A stretch of 64,000 nt of DNA. It comes from Entomohabitans teleogrylli. Lineage in GTDB: Bacteria; Pseudomonadota; Gammaproteobacteria; Enterobacterales; Enterobacteriaceae. The first letter of the stretch is position 1; the number at the start of each line of letters is the position of its first letter. Positions 37,203 through 45,356 of the stretch are shown in pieces. Below the pieces are notes generated by a model. That model was not told the origin of the DNA and did no database searches. It saw nothing but the letters and a program-made list of their open reading frames with translations. Position numbers and translations under genes: made by a program. The stretch covers positions 496,001 through 560,000 of the forward strand of contig NZ_KQ947376.1 of NCBI RefSeq assembly GCF_001484765.1, in the 5' to 3' direction.

Positions 37203-38654
37203 CTATTCAAACATCATCATCATCGCGTCAAAATCTAAGGTCCATTTATAGTGTTTTAGAAACTGATGACTGATAAAACCATCAAGCAGTATCCCGGAAT
37301 CGGTATAATAGAGCACTTCTGGCAGCACACCGTACAGACCGGTCAAATCCCTCTGCTTTAACGGCCCCAGCGCGACGCTGTCAATTTTCAGCCGGGTTAT
37401 CTCAAACCCTCCTCCTCCCAACCCACCTTTACTGTTATCCGGGATGTATGACTGCTGACGGTCCAGACGGATCCCGGCATAATCCAGCGCCCCTTGCTGC
37501 AGCAGTATTGACGCTTGCGGATCATCCAGCCCGGAATCGAGGAAAAAAGTCATCCCTGCTTTGCCGTTGATTTCCCCTCTGACAATTAAAAAATGCGTGC
37601 CGTCGAGAATGAAAGGGATACTGGTCGCTGCGGAATGCGTAATCCCGGCGGCGCTTTTACGTTCCCCCTGGCGTTTATTGAGGATCAGCTGACGCTGCGG
37701 GTAATCCAGAGTGGTAAGGAACTGGCGGAACACCCCGGTGGATAAAATGCCATTCACCTCAATTTTTTCTCCCGTCGTTTCGTCCGTGAAAACCCATGAA
37801 TCCGGGAACTCGGCAATATCAACCGGCACGTCATGCAAAGTCACATCCCCCAAATTCAGCGCCTGCAGACGGGAGTAACCGATTTCCGCGGTCTTTCCGC
37901 CGGCATAAGTACCGGTGAAGCTGGCCAGCGGCTTAAGCCCGAGTTTCGTCGCCATGTCAGATTTGAGGACAAACAAATCAGCTCCGGTATCAATAAAGAC
38001 ATTGATGGGATACCCGTTGACCCTGACAGAAACGATCGGCAGATGATTCATCGAGATAAAGGGAAGTACCGCCTTTTCGGCATACCACTCTGTTCGGTAA
38101 GGCTTATCCTCACCATAGGCGTGCATAAGTGATACCAGCGCATCGTTACTCTGTGACAGAGAAGCTCTTTGCTCATCGGTGAAAAGATAACGAGCTCTGG
38201 CATACTGTCCCGTCTGATAATAGACATATAACAGACCAATTTTGCTTTTCAGATAGTGGGGCGCGGCTTGCTTCAGCGCAGAAAAATATTTCTCAGCAGT
38301 GGCATATTCCCCATACAGATAATGGATAAGACCGGTCTGCCAGGTGGCTTCCGATTCTGTCTGTGGGTCAGACAGTAATAAACGCAGATTCGCCCTGGCC
38401 TCTTCAATATTTCCGCTCAGGAGTTCATCTCTGGCAAGATCCAGGCGCAGGGCGGAATTTTGAGGCTCTTCCTGGAGACGCTGGCGCTTTTCATCAATAA
38501 ACTGCTTATAGTCTCCGCGGTGCAACTCCCCTCTCACCTTTGGGAATACCCTATCCGCAGACGCTGACTGTGCTATATCCGTATTTTCATGAGTCGTAGC
38601 AAAAAGACATATACAGAAAAAGAGCAGCAGCAATATCATTAATCGGTGAAACAT
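37203..38654 (-). CDS. Exported TPR protein with retropepsin-like aspartyl protease domain
   Basis: Protein of 483 residues. A hydrophobic N-terminus (MILLLLFFCICLF) suggests export or anchoring. Residues about 40-180 form helical TPR-like repeats (ALRLDLARDELLSGNIEEAR, GLIHYLYGEYATAEKYF). Then comes an aspartyl-protease-like part with VFIDTGADLFVL (Asp222-Thr-Gly-Ala) and, about 150 residues on, FFLDSGLDD (Asp373-Ser-Gly). Two D-T/S-G motifs in one chain would allow a pepsin-like two-lobed site. The ATG at 38654 has AGGAGG eight bases upstream. The frame stays open upstream and encodes a hydrophobic stretch, so a longer N-terminus from 38771 cannot be excluded. Substrate unknown. Confidence 0.75.
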   Translation of the reverse strand: MFHRLMILLLLFFCICLFATTHENTDIAQSASADRVFPKVRGELHRGDYKQFIDEKRQRLQEEPQNSALRLDLARDELLSGNIEEARANLRLLLSDPQTESEATWQTGLIHYLYGEYATAEKYFSALKQAAPHYLKSKIGLLYVYYQTGQYARARYLFTDEQRASLSQSNDALVSLMHAYGEDKPYRTEWYAEKAVLPFISMNHLPIVSVRVNGYPINVFIDTGADLFVLKSDMATKLGLKPLASFTGTYAGGKTAEIGYSRLQALNLGDVTLHDVPVDIAEFPDSWVFTDETTGEKIEVNGILSTGVFRQFLTTLDYPQRQLILNKRQGERKSAAGITHSAATSIPFILDGTHFLIVRGEINGKAGMTFFLDSGLDDPQASILLQQGALDYAGIRLDRQQSYIPDNSKGGLGGGGFEITRLKIDSVALGPLKQRDLTGLYGVLPEVLYYTDSGILLDGFISHQFLKHYKWTLDFDAMMMMFE

Positions 38655-39241
38655 AGCGGAACCTCCTGTTATTTGAGAGTAATTCCATTCGGAAAATTTA
38701 ATGATGTAGGGGTGTTCATATTCCAGCAGGACGGAAAAGCCGCGTATCACCGCCCCGGTTATTCCACCCATAATAAACGCTATCGCCAGGTGATAGCTGT
38801 TCAGGACTACCCATAGAACTGGCAGGCATTGCTACCGGACAATAACTTTATAATCCTGGTAACCACATACCAGCCATGCCCCGCCGCTGGCTGGCGGTAT
38901 AACCCGCGGAACATCAGCCTCGCTTCCGGGGCAAATTCTCCCGGTTAAGGTCAGGGCTGCCGGTCCGTTTTTGGTATGCCGTTGCTGTATGCGGACCGCG
39001 CTGACGCTTTTTTGCTGCCGTGGGATGGCGGTATTTTATTATCCGGTGGCGGCTTGTGGTTTTATCTCCGCCACAAGCCGCCAAAGACACAGCCGTAACG
39101 ATGGTAATATAAATAACCAGCCCGGCGCATAGCGTTTTTCATGGCTAATAAACACATAGCGACAAATAAAGAGAAAAGTCGCGCACCGGAAAAAACACGT
39201 TCGGTTAAGAGAGCAAATTGCCATTTTCAGGAAAAGCGCAC
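38655..39241. other. 587-base region without a recognised gene
   Basis: Between the protease-like gene and the small HTH gene. On the minus strand the frame of the protease-like gene continues upstream to a stop near 38840 and would encode a hydrophobic helix (SYHLAIAFIMGGITGAVIRG), perhaps a remnant of a membrane protein. A 61-residue minus frame at 39039-39224 has no ribosome site or family likeness. No RNA or mobile element recognised. Confidence 0.4.
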
Positions 39242-39469
39242 TCAGTCATTCTCATCACTATCCTTTACCGGTAAATAAGTAAACAGGTCGCCGGGTTGGC
39301 AATCAAGATATTTGCATAATGCATCGAGCGTGGAAAAACGAATTCCTTTAATTTTACCCTGTTTGATTAAGGACAGGTTTTGCTCGGTGATACCGATAGC
39401 CTCTGCCAGCGCTTTGGATTTCACTTTCCTGGCTGCCAGTAATATATCGAGCTTAACTACGATTGCCAT
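39242..39469 (-). CDS. Small XRE-type HTH regulator (YozG-like)
   Basis: DNA-binding protein of 75 residues consisting of one Cro/CI helix-turn-helix (SKALAEAIGITEQNLSLIKQ, about 18-37, and the family tail LCKYLDCQPGDLFTYLP). It is paired with the DUF2975 gene upstream on the same strand, separated by 12 bases. In this widespread pair the HTH protein is the presumed regulator and DUF2975 the membrane sensor or effector. The ATG has GAGG at a proper distance. Confidence 0.85.
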   Translation of the reverse strand: MAIVVKLDILLAARKVKSKALAEAIGITEQNLSLIKQGKIKGIRFSTLDALCKYLDCQPGDLFTYLPVKDSDEND

Positions 39470-39481
39470 AAATACCTCGCA

Positions 39482-40045
39482 TCACAGGAAAAGTTTATTT
39501 TCTTCATTTATGATGCAGGCTTTCTCAAGTATTTTTGCCACGGCAATAATACAGGCAGAGATAAAAAGCCAGGCAACAGAATGGAGTTCAAAAAAGAACA
39601 GAATTTCACGCCCGGCTGGCGGTCTGGTCACGGTTAGCCAGTAGCTCTGCAGTGGGACAGAGATAATCGTCATCACTGTCCATGTCGCCAGCGATACGCC
39701 GGCTTTTCTCATATGCTGCGCCGCGCTGGAGGAGAAATAGTCCCGGCGGGCATAAACCCGGAATAATGCCCTGACCTGGTACAGGCAGTAACAAAGAGGC
39801 ACCAGCACCAGAAAATTAATCAACCCCTGGCCCGCAACCTGCCATAAGGGAAACTCCGCCAGGCTGATATTAAGTGTCGATAGCACCCTGTCAGAGAGAG
39901 AAAGCTGCACAGCGGAGATTTCCCCGATAAATGACAGCGAGGGCAAAAACAGGGCCAGCGAATCCAGCAGGATAACCGCCACGATAAGCAACATGGTGGC
40001 AGTCACCATCCGCTGGTAGAACTGTGCAAGTGCATCCGGAGACAT
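39482..40045 (-). CDS. DUF2975 membrane protein
   Basis: Integral membrane protein of 187 residues with four hydrophobic segments (about 15-35, 75-95, 120-140, 155-175), of the DUF2975 family (GQGLINFLVLVPLCYCLYQVR, then LFRVYARRDYFS). Always found next to a small XRE regulator, as here. Function unknown; a sensor for its partner regulator is the common guess. I chose the ATG at 40045 (MSPDALAQF) with AGAGG upstream over a start at 40108. Confidence 0.82.
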   Translation of the reverse strand: MSPDALAQFYQRMVTATMLLIVAVILLDSLALFLPSLSFIGEISAVQLSLSDRVLSTLNISLAEFPLWQVAGQGLINFLVLVPLCYCLYQVRALFRVYARRDYFSSSAAQHMRKAGVSLATWTVMTIISVPLQSYWLTVTRPPAGREILFFFELHSVAWLFISACIIAVAKILEKACIINEENKLFL

Positions 40046-40259
40046 AAAACCTCTGCGTTTCAGCTTCAATGTATGCGGTATATAATACACACAATTAAAG
40101 TAATACAATAATAAGTTATCGTTTTATTTTAATTTTAAAATCTTACTCGCGACATAACCTTATGTTTTTCATTGTTTTTATTTATAAAAACTCGAGTAAA
40201 ATCATATGGTAACAACATCCTCAAACGCTGCCAGGCACCTCTGGCGTTATAAAAAACGG

Positions 40260-40293
40260 TTGACACCCACTCACCGCACTAGTTTACTGGTAC
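40260..40293 (+). promoter_or_regulatory. trp promoter with overlapping TrpR operator
   Basis: The -35 TTGACA (40260-40265) and -10 TTTACT (40283-40288) are spaced 17 bases, as in the E. coli trp promoter. The operator ACTAGTTTACTGGT (40278-40291) overlaps the -10 box and matches the trpO palindrome ACTAGTTAACTAGT at 12 of 14 positions. TrpR with bound tryptophan would repress the genes downstream. Confidence 0.9.
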
Positions 40294-40321
40294 GGCATTT
40301 GATTAAAACAGGTATCGGACA

Positions 40322-40372
40322 ATGACATTCTCAATGATGACTCAGCATGACTGGTGGCGTACTTCCCGTTAA
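40322..40372 (+). CDS. trpL: trp leader peptide
   Basis: A 16-residue leader peptide, MTFSMMTQHDWWRTSR, with two adjacent Trp codons (TGG TGG at 40352-40357) followed by the same RTS as in E. coli TrpL (GWWRTS). Ribosome stalling at these codons when charged tRNA-Trp is scarce favours the antiterminator. Two further in-frame ATGs at 40334 and 40337 could also serve as starts. Confidence 0.9.
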   Translation: MTFSMMTQHDWWRTSR

Positions 40373-40410
40373 CGGGCAGTATCGTCACGTCTGCAGTTTG
40401 CATACCGATA

Positions 40411-40440
40411 CCCGGCCCGCCAGTGAGCGGGCTTTTTTTT
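40411..40440 (+). terminator. trp attenuator terminator
   Basis: GCCCGC (40415-40420), loop CAGTGA, GCGGGC (40427-40432) and eight T (40433-40440): nearly the same as the E. coli trp attenuator. The preceding segment (CAGTATCG near 40377 with CGATACCCG near 40406) can form the competing antiterminator. Confidence 0.9.
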
Positions 40441-40471
40441 GCCCAAATTTTTGCAGTGCGCGAAAAGTTTC

Positions 40472-40586
40472 ACCGCGTTAAACGCCGCCTGGAGGCGCTG
40501 CGCAGTCACTGATTTCATTTCACGTGCAGAGTCCGGACCGGGAACCTGGCCCCGGTTGATCGGGCACTGTGCAGACATTAAGGAGC
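40472..40586 (+). pseudogene. trpC: Decayed 3' end of trpC
   Basis: Between the attenuator and trpB, the frame containing GAT at 40511 translates to LNAAWRRCAVTDFISRAES, then GPG, which lines up with the TrpC C-terminus (recalled E. coli VEAAQTGCAGLDFNSAVES, then QPG) at about half of the positions. After a one-base frame shift VQTLR (40569-40583) lines up with the last TrpC residues VFQTLRAY. No intact TrpC, TrpD or TrpE is present. It appears to be the scar of a trpEDC deletion. Confidence 0.7.
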
Positions 40587-40590
40587 AATA

Positions 40591-41784
40591 ATGAGTACGT
40601 TACTCAACCCCCGCTTTGGCGAATTTGGCGGTATGTATGTCCCGCAAATTCTCATGCCCGCCCTGCTTCAACTGGAAGAAGCCTTCGTCAAAGCACAGCA
40701 AGACCCGGCGTTTCAGGCTGAGTTTAGCGACCTGTTGAAAAACTACGCGGGTCGCCCAACGGCGCTGACCCGGTGCCGTAACCTCACCAGAGGTACCCGC
40801 ACTACCCTGTATCTCAAACGGGAAGATTTACTACACGGCGGGGCACACAAAACCAATCAGGTGCTGGGCCAGGCATTACTGGCCAGACGCATGGGTAAAA
40901 CCGAGATCATTGCCGAAACCGGAGCCGGACAACATGGCGTGGCGTCCGCCCTCGCCAGCGCTTTGCTGGGACTGAAATGTCGCATTTATATGGGAGCGAA
41001 AGACATTGAGCGTCAGTCGCCGAATGTCTTTCGCATGCGTCTGATGGGCGCGCAAGTGATCCCGGTACACAGCGGCTCCGCTACCCTCAAGGACGCGTCA
41101 AACGAGGCGCTCCGGGACTGGTCCGGGAGTTATGAAACCGCTCACTTCATGCTGGGGACGGCCGCCGGCCCACATCCTTTTCCGACCATTGTCCGCGAAT
41201 TCCAGCGCATGATCGGAGAAGAGACCCGTATGCAGATTCTGGAGCAGGAGGGTCGTCTGCCGGATGCTGTTATCGCCTGCGTGGGTGGGGGATCTAATGC
41301 GATAGGCATGTTTGCCGACTTTATCGCTGAGACAGACGTTGGGCTGACAGGGGTTGAACCGGCAGGCCACGGCATTGAAACCGGTAAGCATGGCGCCCCG
41401 CTAAAGCACGGCCGTGTCGGCATTTATTTCGGTATGAAATCGCCGATGATGCAAACCGATGAAGGACAAATTATTGAATCCTGCTCAATTTCCGCCGGTC
41501 TGGATTTTCCCTCTGTCGGCCCACAGCACGCCTGGCTGAACAGTACCGGGCGCGCAAACTATGTCTCCGTCACCGATGATGAAGCGCTGCATGCTTTTAA
41601 AACCCTGAGTCGGGAAGAAGGCATTATTCCGGCTCTGGAGTCCTCCCATGCCCTGGCTTACGCCCTGAAAATGATGCGGGAAAATCCCGATAAAGAGCAA
41701 CTGCTGGTGGTCAATCTTTCCGGCCGCGGAGACAAAGATATTTTCACCGTACACGATATTCTGAAGGCGCAAGGAGAAATCTGA
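40591..41784 (+). CDS. trpB: Tryptophan synthase beta chain
   Basis: PLP enzyme of 397 residues joining indole and serine to make tryptophan. PLP Lys87 is in HGGAHKTNQ, Glu109 in IIAETGAG, the phosphate loop is GGGSN (232-236), and Asp305 is in [10 protein letters not shown]; all catalytic positions match the well-studied Salmonella enzyme. Cys170 of the indole tunnel is Ser here. AAGGAG precedes the ATG. The gene overlaps trpA by one base. It stands behind a trp leader but without trpEDC. It looks functional. Confidence 0.94.
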   Translation: MSTLLNPRFGEFGGMYVPQILMPALLQLEEAFVKAQQDPAFQAEFSDLLKNYAGRPTALTRCRNLTRGTRTTLYLKREDLLHGGAHKTNQVLGQALLARRMGKTEIIAETGAGQHGVASALASALLGLKCRIYMGAKDIERQSPNVFRMRLMGAQVIPVHSGSATLKDASNEALRDWSGSYETAHFMLGTAAGPHPFPTIVREFQRMIGEETRMQILEQEGRLPDAVIACVGGGSNAIGMFADFIAETDVGLTGVEPAGHGIETGKHGAPLKHGRVGIYFGMKSPMMQTDEGQIIESCSISAGLDFPSVGPQHAWLNSTGRANYVSVTDDEALHAFKTLSREEGIIPALESSHALAYALKMMRENPDKEQLLVVNLSGRGDKDIFTVHDILKAQGEI

Positions 41785-42593
41785 TGGAACGTTATAATAC
41801 CCTGTTTGCAACGCTTAAAACCCGGGAAGAAGGCGCATTCGTTCCCTTCGTGATGTTAGGCGATCCGACTCCAGCGCAGTCACTGCGTATTATCGATACC
41901 CTGATCGAAGCAGGTGCCGACGCCCTGGAGTTGGGGATCCCATTTTCTGATCCGCTGGCCGATGGCCCCGCTATCCAGAGCGCGGTACTGCGGGCCTTCG
42001 CCGCAGAGGTCACGCCGACAATTTGCTTTGATATGCTGGCCGCCATTCGCCACAAACATCCAGCCATTCCGATCGGCCTGCTTACCTATGCGAATCTGGT
42101 ATTCAACAAGGGTATTGATGAGTTTTATGCCGGGTGCCAACGCGCCGGCGTGGATTCGGTTCTGGTGGCAGATGTCCCCTTCGAAGAATCGGCGCTGTTC
42201 CGTCAGGCGGCGATACGCCACCAGATTGCGCCAATTTTTATCTGTCCCCCGAACGCCGGAGATGAGTTACTCCGGCAGTTAGCCCGTCACGGCCGGGGCT
42301 ATACCTACCTGCTTTCCCGTGCCGGAGTCACAGGTACTGAGCAACAGGGGACAAAATCGTTACACCACCTGGTGGAGAAACTGGCAGAATACCAGGCAGC
42401 ACCAGCGCTGCAGGGATTTGGGATATCGCAACCCGGCCAGGTGACAGAGGCGCTTAAAGCAGGCGCAGCTGGCGCCATCTCAGGTTCGGCCATCGTGAAA
42501 ATCATTGAGAAGCATTCGGGTAATGATGACGCCATGCTGGCTGAACTGCAGGCATTTGTGATGAGTATGAAAGCGGCAACCCGTCGCGGATAG
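41784..42593 (+). CDS. trpA: Tryptophan synthase alpha chain
   Basis: TIM-barrel subunit of 269 residues that cleaves indole-3-glycerol phosphate to indole and glyceraldehyde-3-phosphate. Catalytic Glu49 ([17 protein letters not shown]) and Asp60 lie at the canonical numbers, and the phosphate-binding [11 protein letters not shown] is intact. It shares one base with the trpB stop (TGATG). Last gene of the trpL-trpBA unit; a hairpin follows at 42601. Confidence 0.93.
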   Translation: MERYNTLFATLKTREEGAFVPFVMLGDPTPAQSLRIIDTLIEAGADALELGIPFSDPLADGPAIQSAVLRAFAAEVTPTICFDMLAAIRHKHPAIPIGLLTYANLVFNKGIDEFYAGCQRAGVDSVLVADVPFEESALFRQAAIRHQIAPIFICPPNAGDELLRQLARHGRGYTYLLSRAGVTGTEQQGTKSLHHLVEKLAEYQAAPALQGFGISQPGQVTEALKAGAAGAISGSAIVKIIEKHSGNDDAMLAELQAFVMSMKAATRRG

Positions 42594-42600
42594 TCAGCAA

Positions 42601-42632
42601 TTAGCCGCCTGAACAGACGGTCTGGCGGCTAA
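42601..42632 (+). terminator. Hairpin after trpA
   Basis: TTAGCCGCC (42601-42609) and GGCGGCTAA (42624-42632) form a perfect 9-base stem eight bases after the trpA stop. The loop is 14 bases and no T tract follows, so it may be factor-dependent or only protect the mRNA end. Confidence 0.5.
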
Positions 42633-42872
42633 CCGAAACCGCTCTCCCCCTGCCCGGCCTTGAGTGTTTAACGCCATGATCCCCGGGAACGGCTGACAGG
42701 CGGCTGATAATGAAGATGACGGCACGCTCGTCGCCCGCCCGAAGAGAAATCACCCTGAACGGGTAGCGCTTCATCGGGTAAAGTGCGATAAGAAAAAGGG
42801 CTACATCCGATATCATGCAGTAAATACCCCGGCAGTATTCACACCAGGCATTCAGGGCAAACAGGAGGGTTG

Positions 42873-43445
42873 ATGCATCAGGCATTTCACTGGATAAACG
42901 AACCGGCTGAATGGCATAACGCAGATGGCAAATTGTCTGTCATAACAGATAGCAACACGGACTTCTGGCGTAATACCTGGTACGGGTTTGACCGTTTCTC
43001 CGGGCATATCTACGCCACTCACGTGGCCGACGATTTTACCTTTCAGGTGAAGATATGCGCGCAATTCAATACGCTCTATGACCAGGCTGGACTGATGTTT
43101 ATGTCAGATGAGCAGCACTGGCTCAAGGCGGGTATTGAATTCAATGATGGCGCACCAGCCATTGGCAGCGTACTTACGCTACAAAATTCAGACTGGGCAA
43201 CCGGCATCTTTACGGGCAACCCTGGTAAGTTCTGGCTGCGACTGACACGCAAAGGTGATGCTTTAAGGTTACAGTACTCGTCAGATGGCCAACACTGGCC
43301 GTTGCTCCGCTTATGTTATTTTCCACCCGGGCCGGCGAAAATTGGCGTGATGTGCTGTACGCCTGAACGCCAGGGATTAGCCGTAGAGTTTCTTGATATC
43401 AGGCTTTCTCCCCCTGTGGATAAAGCCCTGCACGATCTGAGCTGA
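42873..43445 (+). CDS. DUF1349 family protein
   Basis: Cytosolic beta-sandwich protein of 190 residues of the DUF1349 family (concanavalin-like; related to yeast Ree1). Typical segments are TDFWRNTWYGF near residue 30, DQAGLMFMSDEQHWLKAGIEF near 75 and the closing IGVMCCTPERQGLAVEF. The family is thought to bind carbohydrate or act in sugar metabolism, unproved. The ATG at 42873 has AGGAGG four bases upstream. It sits alone between trpA and the catabolic operon. Whether it serves that operon is unknown. Confidence 0.8.
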   Translation: MHQAFHWINEPAEWHNADGKLSVITDSNTDFWRNTWYGFDRFSGHIYATHVADDFTFQVKICAQFNTLYDQAGLMFMSDEQHWLKAGIEFNDGAPAIGSVLTLQNSDWATGIFTGNPGKFWLRLTRKGDALRLQYSSDGQHWPLLRLCYFPPGPAKIGVMCCTPERQGLAVEFLDIRLSPPVDKALHDLS

Positions 43446-43728
43446 CTGGCAGCGGCGGCCCGTTTTATATGGCGCGGCGCCAGCCCAGGCGTCAGCGCTG
43501 ATCTATCAATGACGAAACCGGCGGATATCCAGGTCTGCGACAGGCGGTATATCACCTCTTACCCGACGGGGAACATGTGCTCTGCAATATCTGTATGATG
43601 ACTTGCTATTCACGTGCGGGAGCGAAACGGTGTTTTCAATGATCATCGCCCAACCACATCATTAATCACTATTTTTCAAATGATTATTTTTTATTCCGAC
43701 ATAAAATTTATGTTAAAAAATAAAATAT

Positions 43729-43750
43729 CGATGTGATGAATATCTCATTT
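43729..43750. promoter_or_regulatory. Candidate CRP site
   Basis: The 22 bases around TGTGATGAATATCTCA match the CRP consensus AAATGTGATCTAGATCACATTT at 16 positions by my count, including the TGTGA half. It lies about 250 bases before the aldolase start, and upstream of the leader, as expected for cAMP control of a sugar operon. Confidence 0.5.
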
Positions 43751-43790
43751 TTAAAGTGCCGGCTGGACAGAAAGATAGCGAACATGGTAG

Positions 43791-43824
43791 TAATTTAAAT
43801 CAGCAAGAGGGTGGATTTAAATTA
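43791..43824 (+). promoter_or_regulatory. Leader inverted repeat, possible antiterminator element
   Basis: TAATTTAAATC (43791-43801) and GATTTAAATTA (43814-43824) are perfect inverse complements. The loop and right arm (GCAAGAGGGTGG and following) can instead pair with 43831-43852 (ATTTAAACCCCTCTCACTTTGC-like, imperfect), so two exclusive folds are possible. This is compatible with RNA-level control by the GlpP-type protein; the fold choice is inferred. Confidence 0.45.
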
Positions 43825-43915
43825 AACAAAATTTAAACCCCTCTCACTTTGCTAAACAATTTAATTGATAGTGCTTTGGATTTCCGAACCATTATCGTAA
43901 AGGGTACTTGATCAG

Positions 43916-43952
43916 AAAGCCCTCAGAGATTTATGTCTCTGAGGGCTTTTTT
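43916..43952 (+). terminator. Leader terminator before the catabolic operon
   Basis: A perfect 14-base stem (AAAGCCCTCAGAGA at 43916-43929, TCTCTGAGGGCTTT at 43936-43949) with a TTTATG loop, followed by a T run. It stands only 26 bases before the aldolase start, so most transcripts from upstream would stop unless it is bypassed. The second gene of the operon encodes a GlpP-type antiterminator, a natural candidate for the bypass. Confidence 0.85.
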
Positions 43953-43978
43953 GTTTTTTCTATCTGAGGAGTAAAAAT

Positions 43979-44770
43979 ATGTCTAAAGAACGTCGTCTCT
44001 CCAGGATTTTCGCAAAAGATGGTAAATCCGTTACGTTAGCGCTGGATGGCTACTATTTTTCGACAAAAACAAATGGTATTGATAATACGCTAAACCAGCT
44101 TCCCGCTCTGGTTGAACGCGGCCTGGATTGTGCGCTGGTGACATATGGCATGTTAAAAAACTTCCGTGAAGTGTTAAACAGCGTTCCTGTCGTATTGCGT
44201 GTCGATAGTACGGTGAGTATTTTTGATAATACCGTTCCCGACACAACTCCGGTTTTTTCCGTTGAAGATGCATTAAAAGTCGCGGCGGAAGGCGTGGTTT
44301 GTATGACCTTTCCTGGCGCCTTCAACGAAGAAAAAACGCACCTGATGGCGATGCAACTGGCACAGGCGGCGGATTGCTGGAATGTGCCACTGATTGTTGA
44401 ATCTCTCCCGTACGGTTATCCCGTCACCAGCGATGACTCAAACAACCCGGCCATCATTGCTGCCTCGGCCCGCGCCGCCGTGGAACTGGGCGCGGATGTT
44501 ATCAAAACGCGCTTCACCGGTAGCGCAGAAGACCGGCTGATCGTTGAAGCCGCCGGCGTGCCGGTGCTGGCACTTGGCGGTCCCAAAACCGGTATTGACG
44601 GATACTTTAGATTTGTTCACCACTGTATGCAGGTAGGAGCAAAAGGGGTGGCCGTGGGTCGCAACATTACCCAGGACTCACAGCCCGCAAAAGTAGTCGC
44701 TGGTCTGAATGCCATCATCCACGAAAACGCAACCGCGGAAGATGCATACAGCCTCTACATGGCAAAATAA
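43979..44770 (+). CDS. DhnA/LacD-type class I aldolase (DeoC/FbaB superfamily)
   Basis: TIM-barrel aldolase of 263 residues, related to LsrF and archaeal-type class I fructose-bisphosphate aldolases. The probable Schiff-base Lys is in ADVIKTRFTG (near residue 178); the phosphate-binding end is GGPKTGIDG and GAKGVAVGRNI. Such enzymes cleave phosphorylated ketoses or 3-hydroxy-ketones to DHAP-like products or acetyl-CoA. First gene of a six-gene operon, with GAGGAG as ribosome site right after the leader terminator. The exact substrate is unknown; with a kinase and two dehydrogenases it is likely a phospho-sugar. Confidence 0.82.
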   Translation: MSKERRLSRIFAKDGKSVTLALDGYYFSTKTNGIDNTLNQLPALVERGLDCALVTYGMLKNFREVLNSVPVVLRVDSTVSIFDNTVPDTTPVFSVEDALKVAAEGVVCMTFPGAFNEEKTHLMAMQLAQAADCWNVPLIVESLPYGYPVTSDDSNNPAIIAASARAAVELGADVIKTRFTGSAEDRLIVEAAGVPVLALGGPKTGIDGYFRFVHHCMQVGAKGVAVGRNITQDSQPAKVVAGLNAIIHENATAEDAYSLYMAK

Positions 44771-44784
44771 CATCGGATATTACT

Positions 44785-45336
44785 ATGTTTTTAAATAACA
44801 CCATCATTCCTTCAGTCAGAAAATATAAAAACTTTCAGCAGGCATTATCCTGCCCGTCAGAGTATGTACTTTTGTCCGAAGCTAATATCGGCAACCTACA
44901 ATCGCTGATTGGTAAATGCCACCAAAGCGGCAAGAAAGTACTGGTCCATCTGGAATTACTCGGCGGGTTTAAGCCCGATCAGGCCGGTATCAATTTACTG
45001 AAAAGCTATTACAAGGTTGATGGTGTTATTTCTTCCAATCTCTCGGCCCTACGCTATGCCAAAAAAGAGGGATTGTTGACTATTTTTCGGGTATTACTTA
45101 TCGATTCCCGTTCACTGGATCAGTCAATCGATATTGTTAAACATAACCCACCGGACGCAATAGAAATCTTACCTGCTGAATATGCCTGCCAGTGTCTGGA
45201 ATTGATTAGCCGGAATTTAAAAGGCTTTGATGTGATATTCATCGCCGGAGGTTTTGTTAAGCGGAAATACCTTGTAGAAAAAATATTCCATGCCGGTTTC
45301 AAAGGTATCACCACCAGCGAACCCGGATTATGGTGA
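44785..45336 (+). CDS. GlpP-family transcription antiterminator
   Basis: Protein of 183 residues of the GlpP family (glycerol-3-phosphate-responsive antiterminator of Bacillus). It follows the family pattern: IIPSVRKYKNF at the start, KVLVHLELLGGF, DGVISSN, FRVLLIDSRSL, PDAIEILPAEY, VIFIAGGFV and a C-terminal ITTSEPGLW. GlpP proteins bind leader mRNA when a phosphorylated ligand is present and prevent termination. It is co-transcribed with the genes behind the 43916 hairpin, implying positive autoregulation. The family is typical of Firmicutes, and I do not recall it as common in Enterobacteriaceae. Confidence 0.85.
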   Translation: MFLNNTIIPSVRKYKNFQQALSCPSEYVLLSEANIGNLQSLIGKCHQSGKKVLVHLELLGGFKPDQAGINLLKSYYKVDGVISSNLSALRYAKKEGLLTIFRVLLIDSRSLDQSIDIVKHNPPDAIEILPAEYACQCLELISRNLKGFDVIFIAGGFVKRKYLVEKIFHAGFKGITTSEPGLW

Positions 45337-45356
45337 CAAATAAGGAGTCCACGGTA

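Larger units (their letters stand above)
43446..43978. other. Promoter and leader region of the GlpP-type catabolic operon
   Basis: A 533-base non-coding stretch. The middle (43640-43830) is strongly AT-rich. It contains a CRP-like site (43729), an 11-base perfect inverted repeat with an alternative pairing partner (43791-43852), and a strong terminator just before the first gene (43916). The layout fits transcription antitermination control. Confidence 0.65.

Noticed and set aside
39039-39224. Cys-rich 61-codon frame on the minus strand
   Set aside because: No ribosome site and nothing recognisable; likely chance.
40260-40590. Reading the trp leader as evidence for a full trp operon in the window
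   Set aside because: After the attenuator only a trpC-like scar and trpBA follow; no TrpE or TrpD sequence is found.
42601-42885. Ninety-four-codon frame on the minus strand between trpA and the DUF1349 gene
   Set aside because: Overlaps the trpA hairpin and the DUF1349 ribosome site; a segment KRYPFRVISL faintly recalls BrnT toxins, but the remainder does not and no antitoxin gene is near.
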